Part shown: one piece after another, positions 44,148 through 53,612 of the stretch | Numbering within the stretch: the stretch's first letter is position 1 | How the letters are laid out: each line of letters begins with the position of its first letter | Source: Phenylobacterium montanum | GTDB lineage: Bacteria > Pseudomonadota > Alphaproteobacteria > Caulobacterales > Caulobacteraceae | Length of the DNA stretch: 64,000 nucleotides | Reading direction: 5' to 3' | NCBI RefSeq assembly: GCF_018135625.1 | Contig: NZ_CP073078.1 | Span: forward strand, 2,760,501 to 2,824,500 | Translations under genes and position numbers: made by a program | The notes under the pieces: model-generated | The model's input: the letters and a program-made list of their open reading frames with translations, nothing else | Database searches by the model: none | Told to the model about the DNA's origin: nothing

Positions 44148-46712
44148 TCAGAACCGGGCCGTCGCGGCGAGGCTGAACTCGGTGTCGTTGACCCAGACGC
44201 TCTGCGGCCTGGCGCCGGAGCCGAAGGTCGATCGGCGCATGGTCCCAAGAAGGTTCACACCCTCGACCGAGAGGGTGATCCGGCGGGTCAGGCGATAGCG
44301 CGCAGAGGCGTCCAGCCATCCGGTCGGCTCGGTATAGACCGGCAAGGCCCCTACCCCGACGAAGCTGGCCGTGCTGCTGAGAAAGCGGCTGCGCCAGTTG
44401 TAGGCCAGCCGCGCCGAAATCCTGTTTCGCTCATAAAGGCCGATCAGATTGTAGCTGTCCTTGGACAGGTTCTGCAGCGTCACGCCGCGGCGCAAGGTTC
44501 GGCTGGGGGTCGAGCTGTCGACATAGGTATAGTTGGCCTGCAGGCCGAGGCCGCTCCAGGCCCCGGGCAGGAAATCGAAGAACTGCTGGTAGCCGACCTC
44601 GAAGCCGCGGATGTCGCCATGCGCTCCATTCTGGGGCCGGGTCACCTGATAGGTCTTGCCGTCATGGACCTCGGGAGCGCTGACGGTCGCCACAAAGCCG
44701 TCGACGTGCTTCAGGAAGCCCGTGGCGTAGATCGCGGTGGTCGGTCCGAGATAGTCCTCGACCGCGAAATCCAGATTGTCCGAGCGCACGGGCTTCAGGT
44801 TCGGATTGCCCGCAGAGCCGGTGTTCAGTGTCGGATTCACCGGATTGGGGGCCAGGCTGAGCGACGGCGAGAGCTGGGAGAAGTCCTGCCGGGTCAGGGT
44901 GCGCGAAGCGGCCAGCCGCAGATAGAGACCGTCTCGCAGGCGCCAACGCAAGTTCAGGCTGGGCAGGAGGTCCCAGTCGGTCCGCTCCAGGTGGATCGGG
45001 ACGATGGCGCTGGTCGAGGGCTGCGACTGCCCGCCGGACACCGCCTCTCCCGTCGCGACCCAGCGCAGGCCGAAATCGCCGTCCAGCGGCAAGCGGCCGG
45101 CCCGTAGCCGAGCCAGCAGATAGCCCGCATCGGAATCCTCACCGATGCGCCACTGCCCGAGCCGATTCACCGACGGGACCGGGGTGGTGACACCAAAGGC
45201 GGCCCTGAGCGCGGCGGCGTTGCGGGCCAGGGCCAGGTCGCCCACCAGATAGCCGGTGACCGTCTGGCCGGTCTGGCCGGGGAAGAAATTGCGGTAGGGG
45301 TCGGGCATGACGAAGCCCGGCAGGCTGGCAACCGGAAGGCCGGTCAGCGCCGCATCGCCGAAGATCAGCCCCGAGCCGTCCGAGGCCCGCCGGTCGGCAT
45401 GGCGCCAGCCAGCCGAGACCTTCCCGATCGGCCCGCTGTCCAGCTCATAGTCGGCGTCGACCTGGGCCGCCGCGAGTCGGCCCAGAAACGGCGAGGCGCG
45501 ATAGGCGACGCCGGTGTAGCGGAAATTGGTGGGGTCCTGCAGGTCGGTCCCAGCGACCGATCCGCTGGGAACGACGGTGGAGAAGTCCTGGCTGAAGCTC
45601 GCCGCGGTCCCGGCAAGGAACGGACCGGAGAAGAACAGGTCGTTGACCGAGTCCGTATAGCTGACGTCCGCCCTCAGGCTCAGGCGGCCCTTGGACCACC
45701 GCGCCCCGACTGCGGCGAGCTTGGAGCGGTCGATGGTGTCGCGGGCGAAGCTGAGCATAGAGACGGAGGCGTTCGTCCAGGTGATCCGCTCCAGGTCGCG
45801 GGTCCCTGGAAACAGCGCTGCGCTACCGGCCTGGAAGGTCGGGGCGGCCGCGATGTTGATCTGGTAGCTGTCCTGCAGGGTGCGGAACTCGGCATAGTCG
45901 CCCTCGGCATAGAGTTCGAGGGCGGGCGTGGGCCGCCATTGCAGCATGGCCTCGGCCCCGGTCCGCCGCCTCTGGCCGATGCTGGTGGTCTGCGAGATCC
46001 CGTTGGGCGCGATCACCACCGTCCCCGGCACGATGTCGCTGCGGGCGACGGGATTGCCGGCGCTCTCCTGATCCTCCCGCCAGGCCCGCTGCTGATAGGA
46101 GAGGTCGATCAGCAGCGCGACCTCGCCCACACCTGTGGTCCAGCGGTTGCTGGCCAGGACCGAGCCCTCGCCCCCGTCCCGAGCGGCCAGATCGCCGTGG
46201 ATCAGCCGGGCGGAGGCGAGCGCGACCGGGCCAGCGAAATCGAACGGCCGGTGGGTCTCGAGGTCAGCCAGGCCACCGATCCCGCCCTCGATCTGCGAGG
46301 CCGACGAGGTCTTGTAGACGTCGATGCGCGAGACCAGCTCAGACGGGATGTCGGAGAAGTTCAGGGTGCGGCCGCCGCCCGCGGTGAAGACTTCTCGTCC
46401 ATTGAGCGTGGTCTCGATCTGCGAGAGGCCACGGATGGTGATGTTGGCCCCTTCGCCGCGATCCTGGGTGATCTGCGCGCCGGTGATGCGCTGCAAGGCG
46501 TCGGCGACGCTGTAGTCGGGCAGCTTGACGATGTCGTCGGCCACCACCGAGTCGACGATCTGAAGCTTTTCGCGCTTGACCGCCTCGGCCGCCTCCAGGC
46601 TCGCCCGCTTGCCGTAGACCACTACGGTCTGGGCGGCGGCCGGCCAGGCGAGCGCAAGGCATGTCAGAACCGACACGGACATCGCCGCCGAGCGTGCGGG
46701 ATCAGGCGACAT
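44148..46712 (-). CDS. TonB-dependent receptor (Caulobacter/Xanthomonas type)
   Basis: 854 aa. Signal peptide about 1-28 (SVSVLTCLALAWPAAAQ). TVVVYGKRASLEAAEAVKRE and SVADALQRITGAQI are typical of the large receptors expanded in Caulobacter and Xanthomonas; the plug has ITIRGLSQIETTLNGREVFT and the barrel ends FSLAATARF. It lies 28 bp downstream of the TPR hybrid kinase and upstream of the receiver kinase/NarL pair on one strand, suggesting joint transcription and kinase-controlled uptake. Substrate unknown; no hydrolase adjoins it. Confidence 0.9.
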   Translation of the reverse strand: MSPDPARSAAMSVSVLTCLALAWPAAAQTVVVYGKRASLEAAEAVKREKLQIVDSVVADDIVKLPDYSVADALQRITGAQITQDRGEGANITIRGLSQIETTLNGREVFTAGGGRTLNFSDIPSELVSRIDVYKTSSASQIEGGIGGLADLETHRPFDFAGPVALASARLIHGDLAARDGGEGSVLASNRWTTGVGEVALLIDLSYQQRAWREDQESAGNPVARSDIVPGTVVIAPNGISQTTSIGQRRRTGAEAMLQWRPTPALELYAEGDYAEFRTLQDSYQINIAAAPTFQAGSAALFPGTRDLERITWTNASVSMLSFARDTIDRSKLAAVGARWSKGRLSLRADVSYTDSVNDLFFSGPFLAGTAASFSQDFSTVVPSGSVAGTDLQDPTNFRYTGVAYRASPFLGRLAAAQVDADYELDSGPIGKVSAGWRHADRRASDGSGLIFGDAALTGLPVASLPGFVMPDPYRNFFPGQTGQTVTGYLVGDLALARNAAALRAAFGVTTPVPSVNRLGQWRIGEDSDAGYLLARLRAGRLPLDGDFGLRWVATGEAVSGGQSQPSTSAIVPIHLERTDWDLLPSLNLRWRLRDGLYLRLAASRTLTRQDFSQLSPSLSLAPNPVNPTLNTGSAGNPNLKPVRSDNLDFAVEDYLGPTTAIYATGFLKHVDGFVATVSAPEVHDGKTYQVTRPQNGAHGDIRGFEVGYQQFFDFLPGAWSGLGLQANYTYVDSSTPSRTLRRGVTLQNLSKDSYNLIGLYERNRISARLAYNWRSRFLSSTASFVGVGALPVYTEPTGWLDASARYRLTRRITLSVEGVNLLGTMRRSTFGSGARPQSVWVNDTEFSLAATARF

Positions 46713-46740
46713 GGGCGCCCCCTAGCGCTCGGTTGTCATA

Positions 46741-49700
46741 TCATGCCTGCGAGCTGTTGGGATGGGGTTCGGCGTCAAGGCTCAGCAGACGCTCGATCAG
46801 GGCCAATATGGCCTTGGACTGATAGTCGTCGGCCATGGCGACCAGCCGGGAAGCAAAGGGCTGATAGCGCGGATCCTGCCGGGCGAGATGGTTGGCCCGC
46901 TCGCGGATCGGCCCCATATAGCCTTCCAGCGCCAGAGCACGCAGGCGCTCCAGTTCCTCCGGCGGCGGGACGGGACCCTCAGGCGTTCGCTCCTCGGCGA
47001 CTTCATAAACAAGGTCAAGTCTGAGCGCCTCGGCGATCAAGTCCAGTAGCCGGTCTGGCGCCAGCGGCTTGGCGGCGAAAGCGTCGGCGCCGGCGGCGAG
47101 GCTGCGCGCCTCATCCTCCGGCGACGCGCCCGCGGTGACGGCGATGATCTTGAGGCCGTCGAGGTGCGGCATGGTTCTGAGCCTGTGCGTGGCTTCCAGC
47201 CCGTCCATCACCGGCATCATGGTGTCCATCACCATCAGGTGGGGCCGATGACGCTCGGCCATGGCCAGGCCCTCCTTCCCGTCACCGGCTTCGAACACCT
47301 CGAAGCCATAGGCCGACAGGGCGTCGGCCATCATGGTCCGGCTGGAGACGGCGTCATCGACGATCAACACGCTCCGTCTCGGCCCCTGGTAACCGACGGC
47401 GGTGCGTTCGTCGCCGGGGCCCTTGCCGACCGGCCGGCGGGCGATCGGCAGTTCGAGTTCGAACCAGAACAGGCTGCCCTCGCCGACCTCGCTGGAGACC
47501 TCGATATTGCCGCCCATCAGCCTGACGAGCTGGCGGCTGATCGCCAGGCCCAGGCCAGCCCCGCCCTCGCGGCGCAGCGCTTCGCCCGCCTGCTCGAACG
47601 GCTGGAAGATACGCTCGATCTGGCTGGGGGTGATGCCGAGGCCGGTGTCCTCGATCTCGAACCGCAGCCAGGCTCCGCGCCCCTTGGCGGCGTTCGACGG
47701 CGGCAAGGCCAGCACCCGCAGCACGATCGCGCCGCTGTCGGTGAACTTGACCGCATTACCCAGGAGATTGAGCAGCACCTGCCGCAGCCGCCGGTCATCG
47801 ACCCGCACCACCGCCGGCAAGTCGTCACCCAGCTCCTCGGTGAAGGCCAGGCCCTTCTCCTCGGCCTTGACCCGAATGATGTCGCCCACCACGCGCAGGA
47901 AAGCGGCGAGCTCGATCTCGACCGGCCTCAGCTCCAGCTTATCGGCCTCGATCCGCGAAAGGTCGAGGATGTCGTTGATCAGCATCAGAAGATGCTGGGC
48001 GCTGGCCTGAATGGTGGCCAGACCGCCGCTCTGGCGCTGGGTCAGGCGCTTGTCGCGCCTCAGGATCTGGGCGTAGCCGAGAATGGCGTTCAGCGGGGTG
48101 CGCAGCTCGTGGCTGATCTGGGCCATGAATTCGCTGCGCAGGCGGGCCAGACGGACAGCCTCGTCGAACGCCGCCTCGCGCGCGGTCTCGGCGGCCTTGC
48201 GACCACTGACATCGCGCGAGACGCCGACCGTACCCAGCACAGTCCCATCCTCATCGAGCACGGGCGCAAGATCGGTCTCGAGCCATATCTCACCATCCGG
48301 ACCATCGATCCGGGCCTCAACGGTCCGTCGCGTGCGCGAGGCCATCACCTCGGCATCGATCGCGAGGATCGCCTCCGCCCTCGCCCTTGGCCTGACTTCC
48401 AGGTCGAATTTGCCGACCATTTGCTCAGCGCTCAATCCGACGAGGGCGGCGCAGCTCTCGTTGACCGCCAGATAGCGGCTCTCGGTGTCCTTCAGCCACA
48501 CCAACATCGGCAGGGTGTCGAACAGGGCGCTCAGATACCGGGTGCGCAGGCGTAGCTCCTCGGTGCGTAGCTGCACGCGCTGCTCCAGCGACTGGTTCTG
48601 AGCACGGATTTCCTCGTCGGCCAGCTTGCGGGCTGAGATGTCCGAGAACACCACCACCGCCCCTTGCGCCTCGCCCGACCGATCGACCAGCGGCCGGCCG
48701 GTGGCGCTGATCCAGCGGCCCTCGGGGCAGCCCGGATTGCGCACGTAGACCTCGACATCGGCCGCTGTCTCCCCCGCAAGGGCGCGGGCCAGGGGCAGGC
48801 TTTCGGGCGGAAATGGCGTCATCCGATCTGGCAGGAATAGGCCGTAGTCGCGCGACCAGTCCTGAGGCTCGGAGACTGGCGGAAAGACCCCGAGAATGCG
48901 TTCGGCTTCAGGATTGATCAGAAGCCGACTGCCGGACCGGTCGACCACCACCACCCCCTCGCCCATGCTGTCGAGGATGGACTGCAGGATGCCGGTCTGC
49001 TGCTGCAACTCGGCTTCCGAGGCCTGCAGCCGGGTATTGACCGCCATGGTCTGGCGGTGGGCGCGGCGCAGTTGAGCCAGCATCAGCCCACCGCCGGCTA
49101 GACCGATGGCGCTCGCCGCGAGCACGGTCCAGAGCCAGCGCTGCTCGAGCACGCGTTGCCTGAGTTCGGCGTCCTGCTTCTGGTTGCGCTGGGTCAGGGC
49201 CTCAATCTGGCGCTGCTTGCTCTCGGCCTCGTAGCGCTGGGCCAGGTCGAGCACCTGGGCGCCGACGCGCTGCTGATCGGCCTTGGTGGTCAGGTCCACG
49301 GCCCTGGCCGACAGGGTGTAGGCGCGGTGGAAATCGCCCAGGGCGGCGTAGAGGGCGGCCAGGCGGCGGGCGCTTTCGCTCTGATAGATGGGAAACCCGA
49401 TGCTGTCGGCGAGACCGGCCGCCCTTTTCGCATCCGTCAGGGCCGCGACCTTGTCGCCGAGCGCGGCCTCGCTCGAACTTTTCAGGTTCAGGGAATACCA
49501 AAGCCCGATGCGGTTTGGATGCTGTTCGTAGATGCCAACCACCTCGCCGAGCACCGGAAGCGCCTCGCGAGCGCGCCCCTCGGCGAGCTTGTTCTGGGCG
49601 TCGGCGAACAGGGCGAAGCTGACCCCGAACGGAGCGCCCACCTGTCGGAACAAGGCGATGGCCTGGTTATTCAGGGCGTCGGCGGTGCGAAAGTCGTGGG

Positions 49701-50448
49701 CGTCGGCGTAGGTAATCGCCAGGCCATTCAGAGCATAGGCCTCCAGCATCTTGGACGGCGCAGCCCGGGCAGAGTCCAGCATCTGCTGGAAGAAGCGACG
49801 CGCCTCGTCGCGATGGCCGCTCTGCTGAAAGGAGACCCCCATGCCATAGTAGGCATAGGTCAGGGTCAACGGGTCGCGAGTTCCGCGAGCGATCTCCATG
49901 GCCCGCAAGGTCGTCTTGACAGAGTCGTCGATCTGGCCGAGGCGGCGATAGGTCATCGCCGAGCGCAGCAGGGCCTCGCTTAGCAAGTCCGGGCGATCCC
50001 CGCCCTGCAGCGCCTTCACCGCGTCGGTGGAGGCCTCGACCAGCTTGTCGATTCGTCCCTCGTTGACGGCATTGAGGTCGATATTGAGGTCGGCCTCGGC
50101 CTGGCCGATCCGGTCCTGCTGCCGCTTGGCCATATCGAAGGCCTCGCGCGCGTGTTCGGCCGCCTCGGGCGTCATGGCCAGATAGACCTCGGTCCGCGCA
50201 AGCAGGTTCAGAGCCCTGACCCGGTCCGTCGTGTGCGCATCGGGCGGCAGCTCGGCGAGCAAGCGGCGCGCCTCTGCATAGGCTTTTGGCGCGTCGTTTT
50301 CGGCCAGCCGGCGCGTCTCGGCGGCGGCTGTCCGCCAGGCTTGCAGGCGCGCCGCGCTGTCGCCCTCGGCGCTCCGCACCTGGATCGCCGGAACGAGGAC
50401 AAGAAGGGCCACCGCCAGGACTCGAGGCAGGCGATCCAAGAGCCTCAT
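46741..50448 (-). CDS. Hybrid histidine kinase with TPR sensor, two PAS domains and receiver
   Basis: 1235 aa. Signal or TM segment at about 3-22, a TPR array over about 40-420, a coiled coil and TM at about 440-460, PAS domains at about 480-610 and 640-770, HisKA (MAQISHELRTPLNAILGYAQ), HATPase (AGLGLAISRQLVRLMGGNI), receiver (SVLIVDDAVSSR; MVMDTMMPVMDG; AAKPLAPDR) and a helical C-terminal tail of about 80 residues. It probably senses periplasmic protein partners through the TPRs. ATG 50448 follows GGAGG by 11 nt; GTG codons at 50451 and 50466 are alternatives. The TonB receptor follows 28 bp later. Confidence 0.88.
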   Translation of the reverse strand: MRLLDRLPRVLAVALLVLVPAIQVRSAEGDSAARLQAWRTAAAETRRLAENDAPKAYAEARRLLAELPPDAHTTDRVRALNLLARTEVYLAMTPEAAEHAREAFDMAKRQQDRIGQAEADLNIDLNAVNEGRIDKLVEASTDAVKALQGGDRPDLLSEALLRSAMTYRRLGQIDDSVKTTLRAMEIARGTRDPLTLTYAYYGMGVSFQQSGHRDEARRFFQQMLDSARAAPSKMLEAYALNGLAITYADAHDFRTADALNNQAIALFRQVGAPFGVSFALFADAQNKLAEGRAREALPVLGEVVGIYEQHPNRIGLWYSLNLKSSSEAALGDKVAALTDAKRAAGLADSIGFPIYQSESARRLAALYAALGDFHRAYTLSARAVDLTTKADQQRVGAQVLDLAQRYEAESKQRQIEALTQRNQKQDAELRQRVLEQRWLWTVLAASAIGLAGGGLMLAQLRRAHRQTMAVNTRLQASEAELQQQTGILQSILDSMGEGVVVVDRSGSRLLINPEAERILGVFPPVSEPQDWSRDYGLFLPDRMTPFPPESLPLARALAGETAADVEVYVRNPGCPEGRWISATGRPLVDRSGEAQGAVVVFSDISARKLADEEIRAQNQSLEQRVQLRTEELRLRTRYLSALFDTLPMLVWLKDTESRYLAVNESCAALVGLSAEQMVGKFDLEVRPRARAEAILAIDAEVMASRTRRTVEARIDGPDGEIWLETDLAPVLDEDGTVLGTVGVSRDVSGRKAAETAREAAFDEAVRLARLRSEFMAQISHELRTPLNAILGYAQILRRDKRLTQRQSGGLATIQASAQHLLMLINDILDLSRIEADKLELRPVEIELAAFLRVVGDIIRVKAEEKGLAFTEELGDDLPAVVRVDDRRLRQVLLNLLGNAVKFTDSGAIVLRVLALPPSNAAKGRGAWLRFEIEDTGLGITPSQIERIFQPFEQAGEALRREGGAGLGLAISRQLVRLMGGNIEVSSEVGEGSLFWFELELPIARRPVGKGPGDERTAVGYQGPRRSVLIVDDAVSSRTMMADALSAYGFEVFEAGDGKEGLAMAERHRPHLMVMDTMMPVMDGLEATHRLRTMPHLDGLKIIAVTAGASPEDEARSLAAGADAFAAKPLAPDRLLDLIAEALRLDLVYEVAEERTPEGPVPPPEELERLRALALEGYMGPIRERANHLARQDPRYQPFASRLVAMADDYQSKAILALIERLLSLDAEPHPNSSQA

Positions 50449-50473
50449 CACGGTGCGCGCCTCCACGCGGTCA

Positions 50474-50547
50474 GCGAACGAGGCGCTCGCGCCCTCCGAG
50501 ACGGCCGGCTTTGCCGGCGGGACCCGCTTCGCGGACGCCTCGTTCGC
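50474..50547. repeat. Long nested inverted repeat upstream of the TPR kinase
   Basis: GCGAACGAGGCG (50474-50485) and CGCCTCGTTCGC (50536-50547) are perfect 12-bp inverted arms. Between them GCCGGC (50504-50509) and GCCGGC (50513-50518) form an inner hairpin with a TTT loop. The structure ends 26 bp upstream of the kinase ATG, inside its probable leader RNA. No T-tract follows on either strand. It may be a REP-like element or RNA structure. Confidence 0.55.
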
Positions 50548-50601
50548 CGATCCTAGAATCAGTAAACGTGGCCGACCGGGTAGTCGGGCCGATCGCCCGG
50601 C

Positions 50602-50622
50602 CTGTCAGGATTATCCTGACAG
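50602..50622. promoter_or_regulatory. 21-bp perfect palindrome after the CHASE4 kinase stop
   Basis: CTGTCAGGAT (50602-50611) and ATCCTGACAG (50613-50622) flank a single central base, just past the stop of the upstream kinase. As RNA it forms an 8-bp stem with a 5-nt loop; as DNA it looks like a dimer operator. No T-run follows on the minus strand. Terminator-like hairpin or operator cannot be separated by eye. Confidence 0.45.
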
Positions 50623-50628
50623 CTCGCT

Positions 50629-52674
50629 TCAGCCTTCCGACTCCTCCAGCGCCCTCATGATGGCGGCGTGCAGTTCGGGAATGCGGATCGGCTTGGCCAC
50701 GCAGGCGTCCATGCCGGCGCTGCGATACTGTTCGAGCTGGTGAGTCATGACGTTGGCGGTCAGGGCCAGGATCGGAGTGCGGCTCCGCGCCTCCTGCGCC
50801 TCCTCGGTGCGGATCAAACTGGTCGCCGTCAGGCCGTCCATCACCGGCATTTGGATGTCCATCAGGATCAGGTCGAACTTGGCCGCGCGCCAGGCCGCGA
50901 GCACTTGTTCGCCGTCCTCGCACAGCCTGAGGTCGACGCCTGCAGGCTCCAGGATCTGCTGCAGAATGCGGCGGTTGGTCGGGTTGTCGTCGGCGGCCAG
51001 GATGCGGATCGGCCGATCCCGCGGCGCCTCGGAGACGACAGCCGCGGCCCGCCTGGGCGGCGTTCCCGAAAGCCGCGCCAAGGGAACCTCCAAGCGGAAG
51101 ACCGAGCCTTGGCCCGGCTCGCTCTGAACCCAAATTCGCCCGCCCATCAGCTCGACGAGTTGCCGGCTGATGGCGAGGCCGAGCCCGGTGCCGCCGAAAC
51201 GCCGCGCCGTCGAGGTCTCGGCTTGTCGGAACTTGTCGAAGATCAGGTCCAGCTTGTCGGGCGCTATGCCGACCCCGGTGTCGCGGACCTCGAACGACAG
51301 GCCTATTTCACCCTCGGCCCGGATCGCCACCGCCACCTCGCCCTCCAGGGTGAACTTGAGCGCATTGCCGATCAGGTTGCCGGCCACCTGGCGCAGCCGA
51401 TCGGGATCGCCCCGCCAGATCCCCCGCGCCCCGGCCGCGACCTCGACCCGGTAGACGAGGCCCTTGTCTTCGGCGATCGGCCCATAGAGGCCCCTCAGCG
51501 CGCTGGCCAAGTCGGATAGGTCGAAGGGGCGCAGATCCAACTCCAACCTGCCAGCTTCGATCTTGGAGAGGTCCAGGATGTCGTTGACGATGGTCAGCAG
51601 ACTCTCGCTGGACTGGCCGATCACTGCAAGGCGCTCGCGCTGGACCGCCGACAGGGACCCCTGCTGCATCAGCTGCGTCATGGCCAGAACCCCGTTCAGG
51701 GGCGTGCGGATTTCGTGGCTCATGGTGGCCAGGAACACCGACTTCTGCTCGTTAGCGGCATGGGCTTCGTCCCGCGCGCTGGCCAGTTCCAGCAGCGTGG
51801 CCCGCAGCCGCCGAGCTGTGCGCCGCATCGCCAGGTAGAGCGCAAGCGGTGCGCCGACCCCCAGCAGGATCGGCAAGAGAGCGACCGAGATGAGATAGCG
51901 CCCCGGCCGCCGAGGGCTCCAGGCGATCCGCCCCATTGTGCGGCCAGCCTGGTTCTTCAGGTCGATGAAGCCCCGCCCGGAATCTTGCATGCTTACCAGC
52001 CGCATGTCGTCGAGCAGCAGCCGCTTGCCGAGGTCGGCCATGAAGGCGGGATCGATCGGCTTGCCGGTGATTACGATCGAGGCGCGCGAGCCGGCCGGCA
52101 GGTGGACGCCGAATTCGGGCTGAATCAAGGTGGCGGTCAGAATGAACAGGCCGCTGTTCCAGGCCACGACGTCGTCGGCCTGGATCGGCTGCGAGATTAC
52201 ATTCCCCGACGCCGCGCTCAGAGTGAATGGCGCCCGACGGGCTTCCCGGGCGCGGACATCGGCGACCAGCGGGGCCGCCGCCCCCAGGAGGCCGGTGAAG
52301 CGCTCCGGCGAAATCGGCCGCCCCCGCTCCATGGCGAAGACCGCTCGGCCGGCCCCGTTCAGCAGGCAGACGAAACGGAAGCGGCGCGGTTGGGTGTAGT
52401 AGGCGCCGATATTCTCAGAGATCCAGGGCAGGTCGATGCGGTTGCTGGCGCGATCCACCGCGTCGTCCCAATCAGTGTTCGCAGTGGCTTGATCGGCCAC
52501 TTCCTGCATCCGCCCGCGCAGGGCGTTCGACGCCAGGGCCTGTTCGCGCTGAAGCTCCAGCCCGTCGACCTTGGCGCCCAGCCCGAACAGGCAAGAGATG
52601 AAGACCAGGATGGCGAGGGTCACGGCCAGCGACATATGCAGGTCGATCAGTCCGCGCCTTGGCATGCGTGTCAT
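50629..52674 (-). CDS. Hybrid histidine kinase with CHASE4 sensor and receiver
   Basis: 681 aa. TM1 at about 14-36; a CHASE4-like periplasmic domain (about 45-240; NTDWDDAVDRASN and WISENIGAYY are diagnostic); TM2 near 260-280; HisKA ([20 protein letters not shown]); HATPase (GTGLGLAISRQLVELMGGRI); and a C-terminal receiver (RILAADDNPTNRR; ILMDIQMPVMDG; AKPIRIPE). It likely senses a small extracellular molecule. ATG 52674 is chosen; a TTG two codons upstream is possible. It heads a same-strand series of two kinases, a TonB receptor and a kinase/regulator pair. Confidence 0.89.
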   Translation of the reverse strand: MTRMPRRGLIDLHMSLAVTLAILVFISCLFGLGAKVDGLELQREQALASNALRGRMQEVADQATANTDWDDAVDRASNRIDLPWISENIGAYYTQPRRFRFVCLLNGAGRAVFAMERGRPISPERFTGLLGAAAPLVADVRAREARRAPFTLSAASGNVISQPIQADDVVAWNSGLFILTATLIQPEFGVHLPAGSRASIVITGKPIDPAFMADLGKRLLLDDMRLVSMQDSGRGFIDLKNQAGRTMGRIAWSPRRPGRYLISVALLPILLGVGAPLALYLAMRRTARRLRATLLELASARDEAHAANEQKSVFLATMSHEIRTPLNGVLAMTQLMQQGSLSAVQRERLAVIGQSSESLLTIVNDILDLSKIEAGRLELDLRPFDLSDLASALRGLYGPIAEDKGLVYRVEVAAGARGIWRGDPDRLRQVAGNLIGNALKFTLEGEVAVAIRAEGEIGLSFEVRDTGVGIAPDKLDLIFDKFRQAETSTARRFGGTGLGLAISRQLVELMGGRIWVQSEPGQGSVFRLEVPLARLSGTPPRRAAAVVSEAPRDRPIRILAADDNPTNRRILQQILEPAGVDLRLCEDGEQVLAAWRAAKFDLILMDIQMPVMDGLTATSLIRTEEAQEARSRTPILALTANVMTHQLEQYRSAGMDACVAKPIRIPELHAAIMRALEESEG

Positions 52675-52925
52675 GGGCAAGAACGAGGGCTCGTCTGAAC
52701 GATCGGAGGCTTTGGACCTTGCGGCCGATCATCCAGCGAGGTGATAGGCAGGGCCAGTCAGGCCCTTAGGATGGCGCGTAAGGATATTCCTGGCCTGCGA
52801 CCAAGGAGGAGCCTCGCATCTCGGCCAATCAGAACGACCGCGTTGCGGGAGCAAATGCCGCCGCAGACGGGCCGGCTCGATTGTCTCCCTATGGCGATCG
52901 AGAGCAAGGCGATGTCGCCAGGATG

Positions 52926-53441
52926 TCAGCCTAGTCCCGCGGCGAACAAGTCTGCCTTCCCGATCGGCACGCCGTTGTTGCGCAGGATTGCGTACGTCAT
53001 CGATACGTGAAAGTTGATGTTCGTGGCGGCGAAGACGGTCAGCCACCGCGCCGCGGGAAATGTGGGGGCCATCCCCGGCATGATCTCGAATGTCAGAGGA
53101 ATTTCGTCCCGGCCATCGAATTGCTCTGGCTTAAGCGCGCGCAGGTAATCCAGGGCGGCGTCGAGTCCGGCGTTCAATCCGGCGACGTCGAGATCGGCCG
53201 CGATCCCCTCTGGAGGCTCCAAGCCTGCAACGCGCGCCGTCCAGGTCCTGCTGAAATTGGCCACCACCATCACCTGGAAACCCAGGGGATGCATGTCCTC
53301 CGCTAGCCGCCAATTGAGCATTTCCCGCTCCGGGACGCCCAGGCCGGACACATGCGCCGCGCCCTTGGCGAGGAGGTGCTTGGTGGCGACCACGGAACGG
53401 GCGAACAGGTCGACAAAGCTGAAGAGATTAACGGCGGACAT
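52926..53441 (-). CDS. DUF1993 family protein
   Basis: 171 aa helical protein. LNWRLAEDMHPLGFQVMVVA and the C-terminal NINFHVSMTYAILRNNGVPIG match the DUF1993 four-helix (DinB-like) family, whose histidines might bind metal. Function is not established. ATG 53441 is preceded by AGGAG. It stands alone, with about 250 bp of unremarkable sequence on its left and 171 bp on its right that includes a dispersed repeat copy (53594-53606). Confidence 0.78.
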   Translation of the reverse strand: MSAVNLFSFVDLFARSVVATKHLLAKGAAHVSGLGVPEREMLNWRLAEDMHPLGFQVMVVANFSRTWTARVAGLEPPEGIAADLDVAGLNAGLDAALDYLRALKPEQFDGRDEIPLTFEIMPGMAPTFPAARWLTVFAATNINFHVSMTYAILRNNGVPIGKADLFAAGLG

Positions 53442-53612
53442 CGGCTCTCCTGGAGGTTCTGCCGTTCCATATGCGGCGGGAGGCGGGGCGTCGATGGCTG
53501 GGCGGCTTGAAAACGCGGGAGGTTCACGACCCCGCCGATCGACATGACCTTTAATTGGAGTCTGACGCAGCTTTAGGCCGATCCTTCGGAGGCCAGCAAT
53601 TGGCGAGTCGGG

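Noticed and set aside
45399-47024. Long open frame antisense to the TonB receptor and kinase
   Set aside because: It crosses two real genes on the other strand and encodes low-complexity Gly/Arg/Ala-rich sequence.
47164-48555. Antisense open frame within the TPR hybrid kinase
   Set aside because: The sense strand has complete HisKA, HATPase and PAS motifs; the antisense product resembles nothing.
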